This document shows, piece after piece, positions 1-10,121 of a stretch of DNA of 64,000 bases. The stretch's first letter is position 1, and each line of letters begins with the position of its first letter. The notes below the pieces were generated by a model that ran no database searches, was not told where the DNA came from, and saw only the letters and a list, made by a program, of their open reading frames with translations. A program made the position numbers and the translations under genes. The stretch is from Roseateles oligotrophus (GTDB lineage: Bacteria > Pseudomonadota > Gammaproteobacteria > Burkholderiales > Burkholderiaceae_C): positions 1 through 64,000 of the forward strand of contig NZ_JACHLP010000004.1 of assembly GCF_014204525.1 (NCBI RefSeq), read 5' to 3'.

Positions 1-78
1 ATCCCGAACAGGACAGTGAAATGACTCAGCGCCGATGATAGTGCGGATTCCCGTGTGAAAGTAGGTCATCGTCAGGCT
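1..78 (+). rRNA. rrf: 5S ribosomal RNA, 3' part
   Basis: The window opens inside a 5S rRNA. The conserved 3' half is visible: CCGAACAGGACAGTGAAA, then AGCGCCGATGATAGTG, then the 3' strand GTAGGTCATCGTCAGGCT. The 5' part lies outside the window. An intrinsic terminator follows at once, so this is the end of an rRNA operon. Confidence 0.92.
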
Positions 79-90
79 AATATCAAAGTC

Positions 91-124
91 AAAACCCCCA
101 GCTCGCGAGAGTTGGGGGTTTTTG
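91..124 (+). terminator. Intrinsic terminator of the rRNA operon
   Basis: A hairpin with arms AACCCCCAGCTC and GAGTTGGGGGTT (one wobble) and a GCGA loop is followed by a run of T. It starts about 12 bases after the 5S end. It ends the rRNA transcript and separates it from the convergent yfiB gene. Confidence 0.85.
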
Positions 125-208
125 CTTTGGGGGTCGATTCCGTAGTACACCTGTTTCTCCGCGGCAATGGCATCGCCTTTTCCTGGCGGCTTTAACTCGG
201 TTTTGGAT

Positions 209-745
209 TCAGACGGCAGGAATGATCAGAATCACCCGGCGATTCTGGGCTCGACCAGCCTCTGACTTGCTATCGGTTATCGGTTTTTGGGCACCGAAAC
301 CTTTGACCTGCATTTGAGCCGCCTTCATACCGGCCTCGACCAGTGTTTGGGCAACGGCATGGGCGCGCCGTTGTGACAGGCGCTGGTTGTAGTCAGGGCT
401 GCCTACATTGTCGGTATGGCCTTCGATGCGTATGGCTTCGATGCCGCTGGCCTGCATGGCTTGGGCCACGCGCTGGATGGAGGCGATATGGTGGGGTTGA
501 AGCCGATCCGAGTCGAATTCGAACAAGAGATTGGTGTTCAGATTCAATTCCCAGCCCTCATCGGTTTCAACGAAGCCAAGCGCCCTGAATTGATTCACTT
601 GAACGGCCGTGTACTTTTCGGGCTTGGCCTTGGGGATGGGGGGCGTCTGAGCGCAGGCGGAGAACAGCAGGATGCTGCTCAGCATCAATAGATGCAGGCT
701 TGTGCGGCGCTGCTTTTGACGACAAGACTGGTCTTTGTTGATCAT
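209..745 (-). CDS. yfiB: OmpA-family lipoprotein, YfiB-like
   Basis: This 178-residue protein begins with a basic stretch, a hydrophobic segment (about 18-30) and a lipobox ending F-S-A-C at about residue 31, so it should be an outer-membrane lipoprotein. The C-terminal two thirds are an OmpA peptidoglycan-binding domain, with the TDNVG..DYN..LS..RA signature near 112-130 and a closing NRRV. It is the last gene of a three-gene operon; its ATG overlaps the stop of the diguanylate cyclase gene as ATGA. In the Pseudomonas YfiRNB system, YfiB binds peptidoglycan and sequesters YfiR, releasing YfiN. The assignment rests on domain type plus operon order. Confidence 0.85.
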   Translation of the reverse strand: MINKDQSCRQKQRRTSLHLLMLSSILLFSACAQTPPIPKAKPEKYTAVQVNQFRALGFVETDEGWELNLNTNLLFEFDSDRLQPHHIASIQRVAQAMQASGIEAIRIEGHTDNVGSPDYNQRLSQRRAHAVAQTLVEAGMKAAQMQVKGFGAQKPITDSKSEAGRAQNRRVILIIPAV

Positions 746-2040
746 AAGGGAGCTCCTTTTTCGCTCAAGTTACCCAGTCCCGCATGGCTGCTGCTGGGCA
801 TAGGGCTTGGGCTTTTGTTTGGCGAGGCGGCCATGGACTTCTCCCGGTACATGGCCAGGTCTGCGGTTCGCAACAGGTTTTCGGCGCTGTCGCCATCTTT
901 GGGGAAGGCGGCGATGCCTATGCTCGCGCTCAATGTGAGGCTGATACCGGCGCCAATGGCGATCGGCGTTTCTCGCAGCGAAGTCAGCAGTTGCTGCTGG
1001 ATCCGTGCCGCATCGCTGCTGTGGCGCAGCGGGCGTAACAGAATGACGAACTCATCGCCGCCCAGGCGGCCGACCAAATCGCTGTCCCTCACATTGGCGC
1101 GCATGCGCTGGACCAGTTCGACCAGAACCTTGTCGCCAGCGTCGTGCCCGTAGCGGTCGTTCACTTCCTTGAATTTGTCAGCGTCCAGGAAGAGCAGGGC
1201 CAATTCGGTGTTCTTGAGTTGGGCTTCGGTGATGGAGTCTTGCAGCTCTTGCTCGAAGTAGGCGCGATTGGCGGCGCCGGTGAGCGCGTCGTGCTTGGCG
1301 GTGAAGCTCAGCAAATCGTGGTCGCTGCGCAGGGCTTCGTGTCGGCGCTGCAATTCGGCCTCATTGGCCTGGACTTCGGCCAGCAAGGCGTTGAAGTCGG
1401 CCCCCAGTTGGTCGATTTCCTTCACCTGAGCCGTGGGGGCTCTGCGGCTGTAGGCCCGTTCTTCGCGTACCGCGCGGGTGTGTCGGGCCAGGGCTAGCAA
1501 GGGATCGAGGATGATGTGCTCGATGCGGCGAGAGGCCCATAAAACCGTCAAGGCGGTGAGCAAGATGCCCAGCAGAATTGCACCCAAAGACCAGGCCAGG
1601 GTCAGTAGCAGGGCGACGCTGTCGCTTTGCAACTCGACTCTGGCCACCTCCATGCCGTCCAGTTGGACGCTGCTGCTGGCCTGCATGGGGAAGAGCCAGC
1701 GGGCCAGGCGCGAAAGCCGGCTGTGTTGGCTGGCGCGGTGGTAGGCGGCCAACTCCGTGCCGTTGGACAGCAGCACCCGTGCCTCGTTCAGGCCCTCACG
1801 GTCGACGATGTTTTTCAGTACAAGCCGGGTGGCCTCCGCATCCTGGAACATCACGGCGGCTTCGACCGAGTAGCTGATGGAGCGGCCGACCAGCTCCAGA
1901 TTGTGGCTTAGCGAAGCTCTCAGCGCGAAGAAGGAAGAGCAGGACAACAGCAGGCCGACCGTCAGCAAGGCCACCAAGGCGACGCGAAGCTGCGCCCGGT
2001 GCAGCACGCTGGCCAGGGAGCTGGAGCGTGGTGTGCTCAC
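742..2040 (-). CDS. yfiN: Membrane diguanylate cyclase, YfiN/TpbB-like
   Basis: This 432-residue protein has a membrane segment near residues 18-42, a periplasmic domain of about 110 residues, a second membrane segment near 148-170, a HAMP-like linker, and a C-terminal GGDEF domain. The catalytic GGDEF motif is intact. An inhibitory-site RxxD (RDSD) lies exactly five residues before it, so feedback inhibition by cyclic-di-GMP is expected. It should make cyclic-di-GMP from two GTP. The start is GTG; its first bases overlap the yfiR stop as GTGA, and its own stop overlaps yfiB. In the known system YfiR represses it from the periplasm. Confidence 0.87.
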   Translation of the reverse strand: MSTPRSSSLASVLHRAQLRVALVALLTVGLLLSCSSFFALRASLSHNLELVGRSISYSVEAAVMFQDAEATRLVLKNIVDREGLNEARVLLSNGTELAAYHRASQHSRLSRLARWLFPMQASSSVQLDGMEVARVELQSDSVALLLTLAWSLGAILLGILLTALTVLWASRRIEHIILDPLLALARHTRAVREERAYSRRAPTAQVKEIDQLGADFNALLAEVQANEAELQRRHEALRSDHDLLSFTAKHDALTGAANRAYFEQELQDSITEAQLKNTELALLFLDADKFKEVNDRYGHDAGDKVLVELVQRMRANVRDSDLVGRLGGDEFVILLRPLRHSSDAARIQQQLLTSLRETPIAIGAGISLTLSASIGIAAFPKDGDSAENLLRTADLAMYREKSMAASPNKSPSPMPSSSHAGLGNLSEKGAPL

Positions 2041-2630
2041 GATTTGCTCACTGGGCCACGCGGCTTGGCCAGGCGCAAGACCTGGGCATTGACCCGCAAG
2101 CCGCTGCGGGTGACGGCGTCCAGATTGACCTCGAAACGGGTCGAGCTGCCGGCCTTGGACAGGCAGAAGAGCCCGCCATCGCTGCAGAATTCGGGTTCAT
2201 AGCCTATGGTCAGCACGGGCTTGCGATCCAGCTTGCGCAGGGCGGAGCGCGCAGCCGGGCCGTTCCAGCCCTCGAAATAGACCAGATCGCAGGCCCCGGG
2301 CAAGGGCGAGTTGGCCTCGACGCGTATCAGCAGGAGTTGGTGTCGGATCTTGCTTTGCTCTAGCTGTTGGAGCAGATCAAGGGCTTCGCGTTGGCTGCCG
2401 GTGATGCAGGCGCTCAGGCTGCGGCTGGGGCCGGGCCAGACCGTGTAGTTCAGGATGCCGGCGACGATGGCTGCCGTGCTCAACGGCGTTTCGGCCCCGG
2501 CCAGATTGTGGGCGAGATCTGCTGCGCTGTTTTGCGCCGCGGCCAGTGCCGGGGCAATGCAAAAGATCGCGCTCAGCAAGGCCTGGGGGAGCAGCTGTCT
2601 GAAACGGGTTGGGGCAAAGCCTGAGCGCAT
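2037..2630 (-). CDS. yfiR: Periplasmic repressor of the diguanylate cyclase, YfiR-like
   Basis: I chose the ATG that gives a 197-residue protein with a signal peptide (hydrophobic to about residue 32, Ala-rich cleavage region); the open frame runs further upstream but that part reads as noise. Four cysteines in the mature part (75, 114, 149, 156) are spaced 39 and 7 apart, the same spacing as the two disulfides of Pseudomonas YfiR as I recall them. YfiR is a periplasmic redox-sensitive inhibitor of YfiN. It is the first gene of the operon. No strong Shine-Dalgarno is visible, so the start is the least sure part. Confidence 0.8.
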   Translation of the reverse strand: MRSGFAPTRFRQLLPQALLSAIFCIAPALAAAQNSAADLAHNLAGAETPLSTAAIVAGILNYTVWPGPSRSLSACITGSQREALDLLQQLEQSKIRHQLLLIRVEANSPLPGACDLVYFEGWNGPAARSALRKLDRKPVLTIGYEPEFCSDGGLFCLSKAGSSTRFEVNLDAVTRSGLRVNAQVLRLAKPRGPVSKS

Positions 2631-2912
2631 GTGCTGATACAAAAAAACGTAAGGCCTGGGCGCATTTTGCCCGCCGATGCCGCTCAGTGCCCGTCTTGAT
2701 TGGGAGTTGGGTGCAGACTCAGAGAAGCACCGCACGAAAAAGCTGTTTGTGTGATCGGGCTTCGATGCTTGGCGTTCTGGAGAGGCCTCGCGTGGGCTGC
2801 GTACACTTCCCGGGCCTGCGCTCTTGAACTCGTGCGACCATATTGAAAACTGTGCGTGCCCAAGCGTCGGCGGGGCTTGTTGAGGGGGATGCGTCAAGTG
2901 AGGGAGTTTGAT

Positions 2913-5900
2913 ATGCGGCAGAAATTCGGCCTGGGCCTGGTCGTGCTGGGCCTGTGGCAGCTGTCCGCCGGATCGGCTATCGCGGCTCCAGCCGCCGCGG
3001 CCAGCGCGCTCGCGCCGACGGGCCTGCGCCAGGAGGTGCTGGATGACTTCAGGCCTTTGCCGACCCCGGCCAAGGGGCGCGCGAAGGCTACGGCCAATGT
3101 CGCAGCCAAGCCACCGGCCTCGGCCTGGACGGTCAGCAGTTCCGAGCAGGTGCGCGCCAGCTTGCGGCAGGACCCGAAGTCCGGTCAGTGCATGGACTAT
3201 GACTTTGCCGGCGTTTCCGGCTATGCCGTCCTGCGCCGGGCCTTGCCCACCCACTGGCCCGAGCGCTTTGAGCTGCTAGCACAAATCAAGGGCAGCGGGG
3301 CCGGTGTCAATGATTTGCAGATCAAGCTGATCGATGCCGGCGGCGAGAACGTCTGGTGGGCCAACAAGGTCAATTTGCAGATGCCGAGCAAGCTCACCGA
3401 GCTCAAGCTGCGCAGCCGCCAGATCGACTTTGCCTGGGGGCCCAGCAAGGACCGCCGGCTCAAGCAGACCGAGAGCATCGAGTTCGTGGTGGCCGCTGGC
3501 CAGACCGAGCGGGGTGGTGGCAAGGGCAGTTTCTGCCTGGCCGGACTGGCCATGAACGAGAAGCTGCCGGAGCCGCCCTATTGGCCCGAGCCCATCGTCA
3601 CGGTGGACTCGGGCTTTGTGGATTTTGACTACCAGCTGCCGCGCGAATTCAACGGACTGGCCCTGCGCTGGCCTGCGTTTGCGCGCGGCCTCAATTACGA
3701 GGTTCTGGCCTCGAATGATGGCAAGGCCTGGAGCCTGCTGCGCAGCGTCAAGGGCAGCGACGGCGGCTTGGACGCCCTTTTTCTGCCGGACAGCGAGGCG
3801 CGCTATCTGCGCGTCAAGTCCAGTGTGATGGCGCAGCCCTCGGTGAATTTGCGCAGCGCGGCCGCCTGGCCGGGCTTGAATTCGCTGCTGGCCAGCTTGG
3901 CACAGGACAAGCCCAAGGCCGAGGTGCAGCGAGGGGATATTCCGCGCGCCTGGCTGGGCGAGCAGAACTACTGGACCCTGGTGGGGGTGGATGGTGGCGG
4001 TCCGCGCTCGGCCTTGCTGAGTGAGGATGGCGCGCTGGAGATTGGCCGCGGCGGCTATAGCGTGGAGCCCGCGGTCAAGCTGGACGACGGCAGCATCGTC
4101 AACTGGGCCTCGGCCAAGATCAGCCACAGCTTGCGCGACGGCTATCTGCCCCTGCCCAGCGTGCATTGGCAACATCCGGCGCTGAGCCTGGACATCGAGG
4201 CCGTGGCCGATGGCCCGCGCGCGGCGCCCAGCTTGCTAAGCCGTTATGTGCTGCGCAATACCGGCGATCGCCGTCAGCTCTACACCTTGATGCTGGTGCT
4301 GCGGCCTTGGCAGGTCAATCCGCCCCAGCAATTCCTGGCCACCCCGGGCGGGGTGACGGCTGTGCGCAGCCTGCGCTGGCAAGGCGGGGATTTGCAGGTC
4401 AATGGTCAGCCCGGCTTGCACCCCACGGAGGCGCCGCAGCAAGTGTCCGGCCTGGCTTTTGATTCCGGCCTCAGCCTCAAGGCCTTGCTGGCTGCGCCTG
4501 GCATCGGCAGCCTGAGCGATCCGCAAGAGCATGCCTCGGCCCTCATGCAGTTCCGGGTCTTGCTGGCCCCGGGCGAGAGCAAGACGGTGGGCTGGAGCGC
4601 GGCGCTGGGCGGACTGGATCTCAAGAGCAGCAAAAGCAGCAATCTCAGTCTGGCCGAACTCGACAACCGTTTCGACCTGGCCGCCGCGCATTGGCGTGAG
4701 CGCCTCAACCGGGTGGCCATCGTGCTGCCCGGCACGGGCCAGCCGATTGCCAACACCTTGCGGACCTCGCTGGCGCATATCTTGATGTCGCGCGAGGGTG
4801 CGGCTCTGCGGCCGGGGACCCGGGCCTATGCCCGCAGCTGGATCCGTGATGGCGCCATGATGGTGGCGGGCCTGGTGAGGTTGGGCGAGATCGATGCCGC
4901 GCGCGAGTTTGTCGACTGGTATGGCGAGCGCCTGTTCGTCAGCGGCAAAGTGCCCTGCTGCGTGGATCAACGCGGCTCAGACCCGGTGGTTGAGAACGAC
5001 AGCCAGGGCCAATACCTCTACGCCGTGGCCGAAGTCTGGCGCCACAGCCATGACCATGAGTTCTTGCAGCGCCACTGGGCGCGGGTGCAAAGCGTGATGA
5101 CCTGGATGGAAGGCCTGCGTCAGAGCGAGCGGGGCGAGGCCAATAAGAGCCTGGACCGGGCGCATCTCTTCGGCCTGCTGCCGCCCTCGATCAGCCACGA
5201 GGGCTATTCCGACAAGCCGGCCTATTCCTACTGGGACGATTTCTGGGCCCTGCGAGGCTATAAGGACGGCGTACACATCGCCCGCGCGCTGGGGCAGTTC
5301 CAGATCGCCCAGCAATGGGCGGCCCAGCGGGACGAGTTCCAGCGGGAGCTGGTGGCCTCCATCGCCGCCACGTCCAAGCGCTTCCATATCGACACCATTG
5401 CCGGGGCCGCCGACCGGGGGGACTTCGATGCCACCTCGTCCACCATCGCACTCAACCCGGCGCAGGCCCAGGACGTGCTGCCGCAAGCCCTGCTGAACGG
5501 CACGTTTGAGCGCTACTGGACCGAGATGAATGCCCGCAGCGAGGGCCAGCGCACCTGGACGGACTACACGCCGTATGAGCTGCGCAATGTGGGGGCGCTG
5601 CTGCGTTTGGGTCAGTCTCAGCGGGCCCATGCCATGCTGAACTTCTTCTTCAAGGACCAGCGCCCGGCGGGCTGGAACCAATGGGCCGAGGTGGTTTTGC
5701 CCGAGCCTCGCGAGCCGCGCTTTCTGGGCGAGATGCCTCATGCCTGGGTGTCGTCCGACTACATACGCTCCGCGCTGGACATGTTTGCCTACGAGCGCGA
5801 GGCCAGCGGCGAGCTGTTGATAGGCGCGGGCCTGCGGGCCGAGTGGTTGGGGCAGGGGGAGATCGCGATGCGCGGTTTATCCACGCCCTATGGCCCGCTG

Positions 5901-6092
5901 AGCTATGCCTTGCACAAGGAGAGCTGGGGCTGGCGCCTGGAGCTGGAGCAGGCCGGTGCGCCCACCCGTTTGCTGTGGCCGGACGGCATGGCTTTGCCGC
6001 GCGCGGCCACCGAGGGCCGTCCGCTCAAATGGCAGGGTAGGGAATTGCTCTTGCCGGTGGCACCGGCCACCGTGCGTTTGTCGGCCGACTGA
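2913..6092 (+). CDS. Large secreted glycosidase-like protein
   Basis: The chosen ATG has an AGGGAG site at 2901 and opens a signal peptide (cleavage near residue 24), giving 1059 residues. The N-terminal half (about 70-350) is beta-rich and resembles two carbohydrate-binding or discoidin-type modules. The C-terminal half (about 600-960) looks like an (alpha/alpha)6 barrel. It has a SWIRDG motif near 641 and SYWDDFW near 770, reminiscent of glucoamylase and GH63-like enzymes. The likely role is binding and cutting a glycan outside the cytoplasm, but substrate and family are unknown. It stands alone, divergent from yfiR, with no sugar transporter or regulator next to it. Confidence 0.7.
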   Translation: MRQKFGLGLVVLGLWQLSAGSAIAAPAAAASALAPTGLRQEVLDDFRPLPTPAKGRAKATANVAAKPPASAWTVSSSEQVRASLRQDPKSGQCMDYDFAGVSGYAVLRRALPTHWPERFELLAQIKGSGAGVNDLQIKLIDAGGENVWWANKVNLQMPSKLTELKLRSRQIDFAWGPSKDRRLKQTESIEFVVAAGQTERGGGKGSFCLAGLAMNEKLPEPPYWPEPIVTVDSGFVDFDYQLPREFNGLALRWPAFARGLNYEVLASNDGKAWSLLRSVKGSDGGLDALFLPDSEARYLRVKSSVMAQPSVNLRSAAAWPGLNSLLASLAQDKPKAEVQRGDIPRAWLGEQNYWTLVGVDGGGPRSALLSEDGALEIGRGGYSVEPAVKLDDGSIVNWASAKISHSLRDGYLPLPSVHWQHPALSLDIEAVADGPRAAPSLLSRYVLRNTGDRRQLYTLMLVLRPWQVNPPQQFLATPGGVTAVRSLRWQGGDLQVNGQPGLHPTEAPQQVSGLAFDSGLSLKALLAAPGIGSLSDPQEHASALMQFRVLLAPGESKTVGWSAALGGLDLKSSKSSNLSLAELDNRFDLAAAHWRERLNRVAIVLPGTGQPIANTLRTSLAHILMSREGAALRPGTRAYARSWIRDGAMMVAGLVRLGEIDAAREFVDWYGERLFVSGKVPCCVDQRGSDPVVENDSQGQYLYAVAEVWRHSHDHEFLQRHWARVQSVMTWMEGLRQSERGEANKSLDRAHLFGLLPPSISHEGYSDKPAYSYWDDFWALRGYKDGVHIARALGQFQIAQQWAAQRDEFQRELVASIAATSKRFHIDTIAGAADRGDFDATSSTIALNPAQAQDVLPQALLNGTFERYWTEMNARSEGQRTWTDYTPYELRNVGALLRLGQSQRAHAMLNFFFKDQRPAGWNQWAEVVLPEPREPRFLGEMPHAWVSSDYIRSALDMFAYEREASGELLIGAGLRAEWLGQGEIAMRGLSTPYGPLSYALHKESWGWRLELEQAGAPTRLLWPDGMALPRAATEGRPLKWQGRELLLPVAPATVRLSAD

Positions 6093-6116
6093 GGACGGTG
6101 CAGCCGAGGGAATAGA

Positions 6117-6971
6117 TCAAGCCAGGGCCTGGGCCGCGCCCATGCGCTCGACCCGGCGGTGTAAAAAGGCGCGGGCCAGGCTGGACTCGGCCTGCAGTCG
6201 CTGGCCGATATAGAGCTCGCGGCGGCGCTCCTGGATCTGGCTGCGCAGGCGGCAGGCCATCACGCCCAGCGGGTCCAGGCCCACCTCCTCGGCCTGGCTG
6301 ATGGCGTTGCAGAGCTTGTGCATGGGGTGGTTTTGCAGGGCGCTCAAATGCGCTTGCACCACCCGCAGGCGGCCTTGCACGGCCTGTTCGCTGCGACCCA
6401 GCCAGGTATTGATGGCGTCGGCATTGCCGCCGTGGACCTTGACCGGGTCTTCGCCGGCGGCCAGCAGAAGGGCGGCGATGCCGCTGCGGTCCTCGCGGGC
6501 ATAGGCCTGGTTGACCTGCATCATGGCCTGCTCGCGCTGTAGGCGCTGGGCATTGTTGCTGGCGAAGTCGGGGTGCAGGCGCATGGCCGCACGGCGGTAA
6601 AGCGTTTTGAGGCTGGGCGGCGCCAGGTCCACCAGGCCGCCTGCAGGCTCGGCCGGCAAGGGGGCGCCGGCCGGTAGCTGAGGCAGCAGGGGCAGGGCGG
6701 TGGCTTGCGGGGCGCGGGGGGCCTGCACCTCGACACCGTTGCGCCGCAAGGCTTCGGCCAGGCAATGGGTGGCGCTATGCAGCTGGGATTCCAGGGCGTC
6801 GAGCTCCAGATAGTGCTCGCCCAGGGCCTCGGTGTAGCGGTCCACAAAGCGCTGGATCTCGCTGCGCAGCTTGTCGAAGGTTTTTTCCTGCTCGCTCAGA
6901 AACTTCTGCATCTCGCTCAACTGACTACGGCGGCGTTCCAGTCCATGTCGGGATAGCGCTGTATTCGACAT
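6117..6971 (-). CDS. J-domain (DnaJ-like) protein
   Basis: This protein of about 284 residues has an N-terminal coiled coil (about 10-80), a Pro/Ala-rich linker, and a J-like helix pair with an HPD tripeptide at about 133-135, followed by the usual basic helix and an N-Q-A-Y stretch. HPD is the residue set that J proteins use to stimulate Hsp70 ATPase, so a DnaK co-chaperone role is plausible. There is no Gly/Phe region or zinc finger. A start two codons upstream is equally possible, and no clear ribosome site decides. It converges on the glycosidase-like gene with only 24 bases between stops. Confidence 0.65.
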   Translation of the reverse strand: MSNTALSRHGLERRRSQLSEMQKFLSEQEKTFDKLRSEIQRFVDRYTEALGEHYLELDALESQLHSATHCLAEALRRNGVEVQAPRAPQATALPLLPQLPAGAPLPAEPAGGLVDLAPPSLKTLYRRAAMRLHPDFASNNAQRLQREQAMMQVNQAYAREDRSGIAALLLAAGEDPVKVHGGNADAINTWLGRSEQAVQGRLRVVQAHLSALQNHPMHKLCNAISQAEEVGLDPLGVMACRLRSQIQERRRELYIGQRLQAESSLARAFLHRRVERMGAAQALA

Positions 6972-7050
6972 TGTCATGAGCGAGTCTAGGGTTTGGATGC
7001 GAGTGGATTTGAGCTCATATTGTGGACGGCCCTGGCCCTGGCTCAAAGCG

Positions 7051-7075
7051 AAAACAGCCCGCTGGCGGGCTGTTT
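7051..7075 (-). terminator. Intrinsic terminator after hppA
   Basis: A perfect 10-11 bp stem (AAACAGCCCGC / GCGGGCTGTTT) lies about 20 bases past the hppA stop. On the minus strand it is followed by TTTTCGCTTTG. It is the likely end of the hppA transcript. Confidence 0.75.
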
Positions 7076-7096
7076 ATCCGGCGATTTACCCTGTGA

Positions 7097-9241
<2,145 letters not shown>

Positions 9242-9379
9242 GTAACTGTCTCCTGTTCTAGTGATTGCCGTGATCGAACAACGCGCCTGCAAGCTCAGCC
9301 CCGGTACAGCCAGAACGGGCCCAGGTCACGGGGCCGAGCTTAAGTGATGGCTTCGCGACAAAGCAATTGAGCACCCCGG

Positions 9380-9406
9380 TGTTTACCCAATGTGTGCGGG
9401 TAAACA
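9380..9406. repeat. Perfect inverted repeat between hppA and ppa
   Basis: TGTTTACCC and GGGTAAACA form perfect 9-bp arms separated by 9 bases. It lies about 140 bases upstream of the hppA start and 115 upstream of the ppa start. No T-run follows on either side, so it reads as a protein-binding operator rather than a terminator. The binding protein is unknown. Confidence 0.5.
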
Positions 9407-9522
9407 AGGGGGTTAGGGGCCTTGGAATGGGCTTGTTTTGAGGCGCATCAGGCCGCTGTCAGTTCATGGCAAGGCCAGCCCTTAGAATCCGGGTTTCCCC
9501 CGGGCAATCAAAGCAGAAACTC

Positions 9523-10062
9523 ATGAGCTTGCACAATGTGACCCCTGGCGCCAAGGCGCCTGAGCAATTCAACGTCATCATCGAGATCCCGATGAATGCC
9601 GATCCGATCAAGTACGAGGTGGACAAGGAAAGCGGCGCCCTCTTCGTCGACCGTTTCATGACCACGGCCATGCACTATCCGTGCAACTATGGCTATATTC
9701 CGCAGACCCTGTCGGACGATGGCGATCCGGTCGATGTGCTGGTGATCACGCCTTTTGCCCTGACGCCTGGCGTCGTCGTGACCTGCCGTGCCATCGGCGT
9801 GCTGAAGATGGACGATGAAGCCGGTGGCGACGCCAAACTGCTGGCCGTGCCCATCGACAAGATCCTGCCCATGTACACCCACTGGCAAAAGCCTGAGGAC
9901 GTGAACAAGATGCGCTTGAACGCCATCCAGCACTTCTTCGAGCACTACAAGGATCTGGAGCCGAATAAATGGGTCAAGGTGCAGGGCTGGGAAGGCCCCG
10001 AGGCCGCCCGCGCCGAGATCGTCTCCGGCATCGAAGCCTATCAAAAGGCCAACCAGGCCTGA
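9523..10062 (+). CDS. ppa: Soluble inorganic pyrophosphatase
   Basis: This 179-residue protein is a family I enzyme that hydrolyses PPi to two phosphates in the cytoplasm. The E-Y-E/K-type metal and substrate residues are present: KYEVDK, the active-site [10 protein letters not shown] motif, and [14 protein letters not shown]. Length is normal for the bacterial hexameric type. The in-frame upstream extension is ignored because MSLHNV fits the family start. A terminator follows. Sitting back to back with hppA, it competes for the same substrate: heat-wasting hydrolysis against energy-conserving hydrolysis. Confidence 0.95.
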   Translation: MSLHNVTPGAKAPEQFNVIIEIPMNADPIKYEVDKESGALFVDRFMTTAMHYPCNYGYIPQTLSDDGDPVDVLVITPFALTPGVVVTCRAIGVLKMDDEAGGDAKLLAVPIDKILPMYTHWQKPEDVNKMRLNAIQHFFEHYKDLEPNKWVKVQGWEGPEAARAEIVSGIEAYQKANQA

Positions 10063-10085
10063 GACCGCCGCGGTCAAGGAAGACC

Positions 10086-10117
10086 AAGCGCCTCGCGAAA
10101 GCCGGGCGCTTTTTTTA
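10086..10117 (+). terminator. Intrinsic terminator after ppa
   Basis: Arms AAGCGCC and GGCGCTT enclose a 12-base loop and are followed by seven T. It lies about 25 bases past the ppa stop and just before the convergent acyltransferase gene end. Confidence 0.75.
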
Positions 10118-10121
10118 CGCC

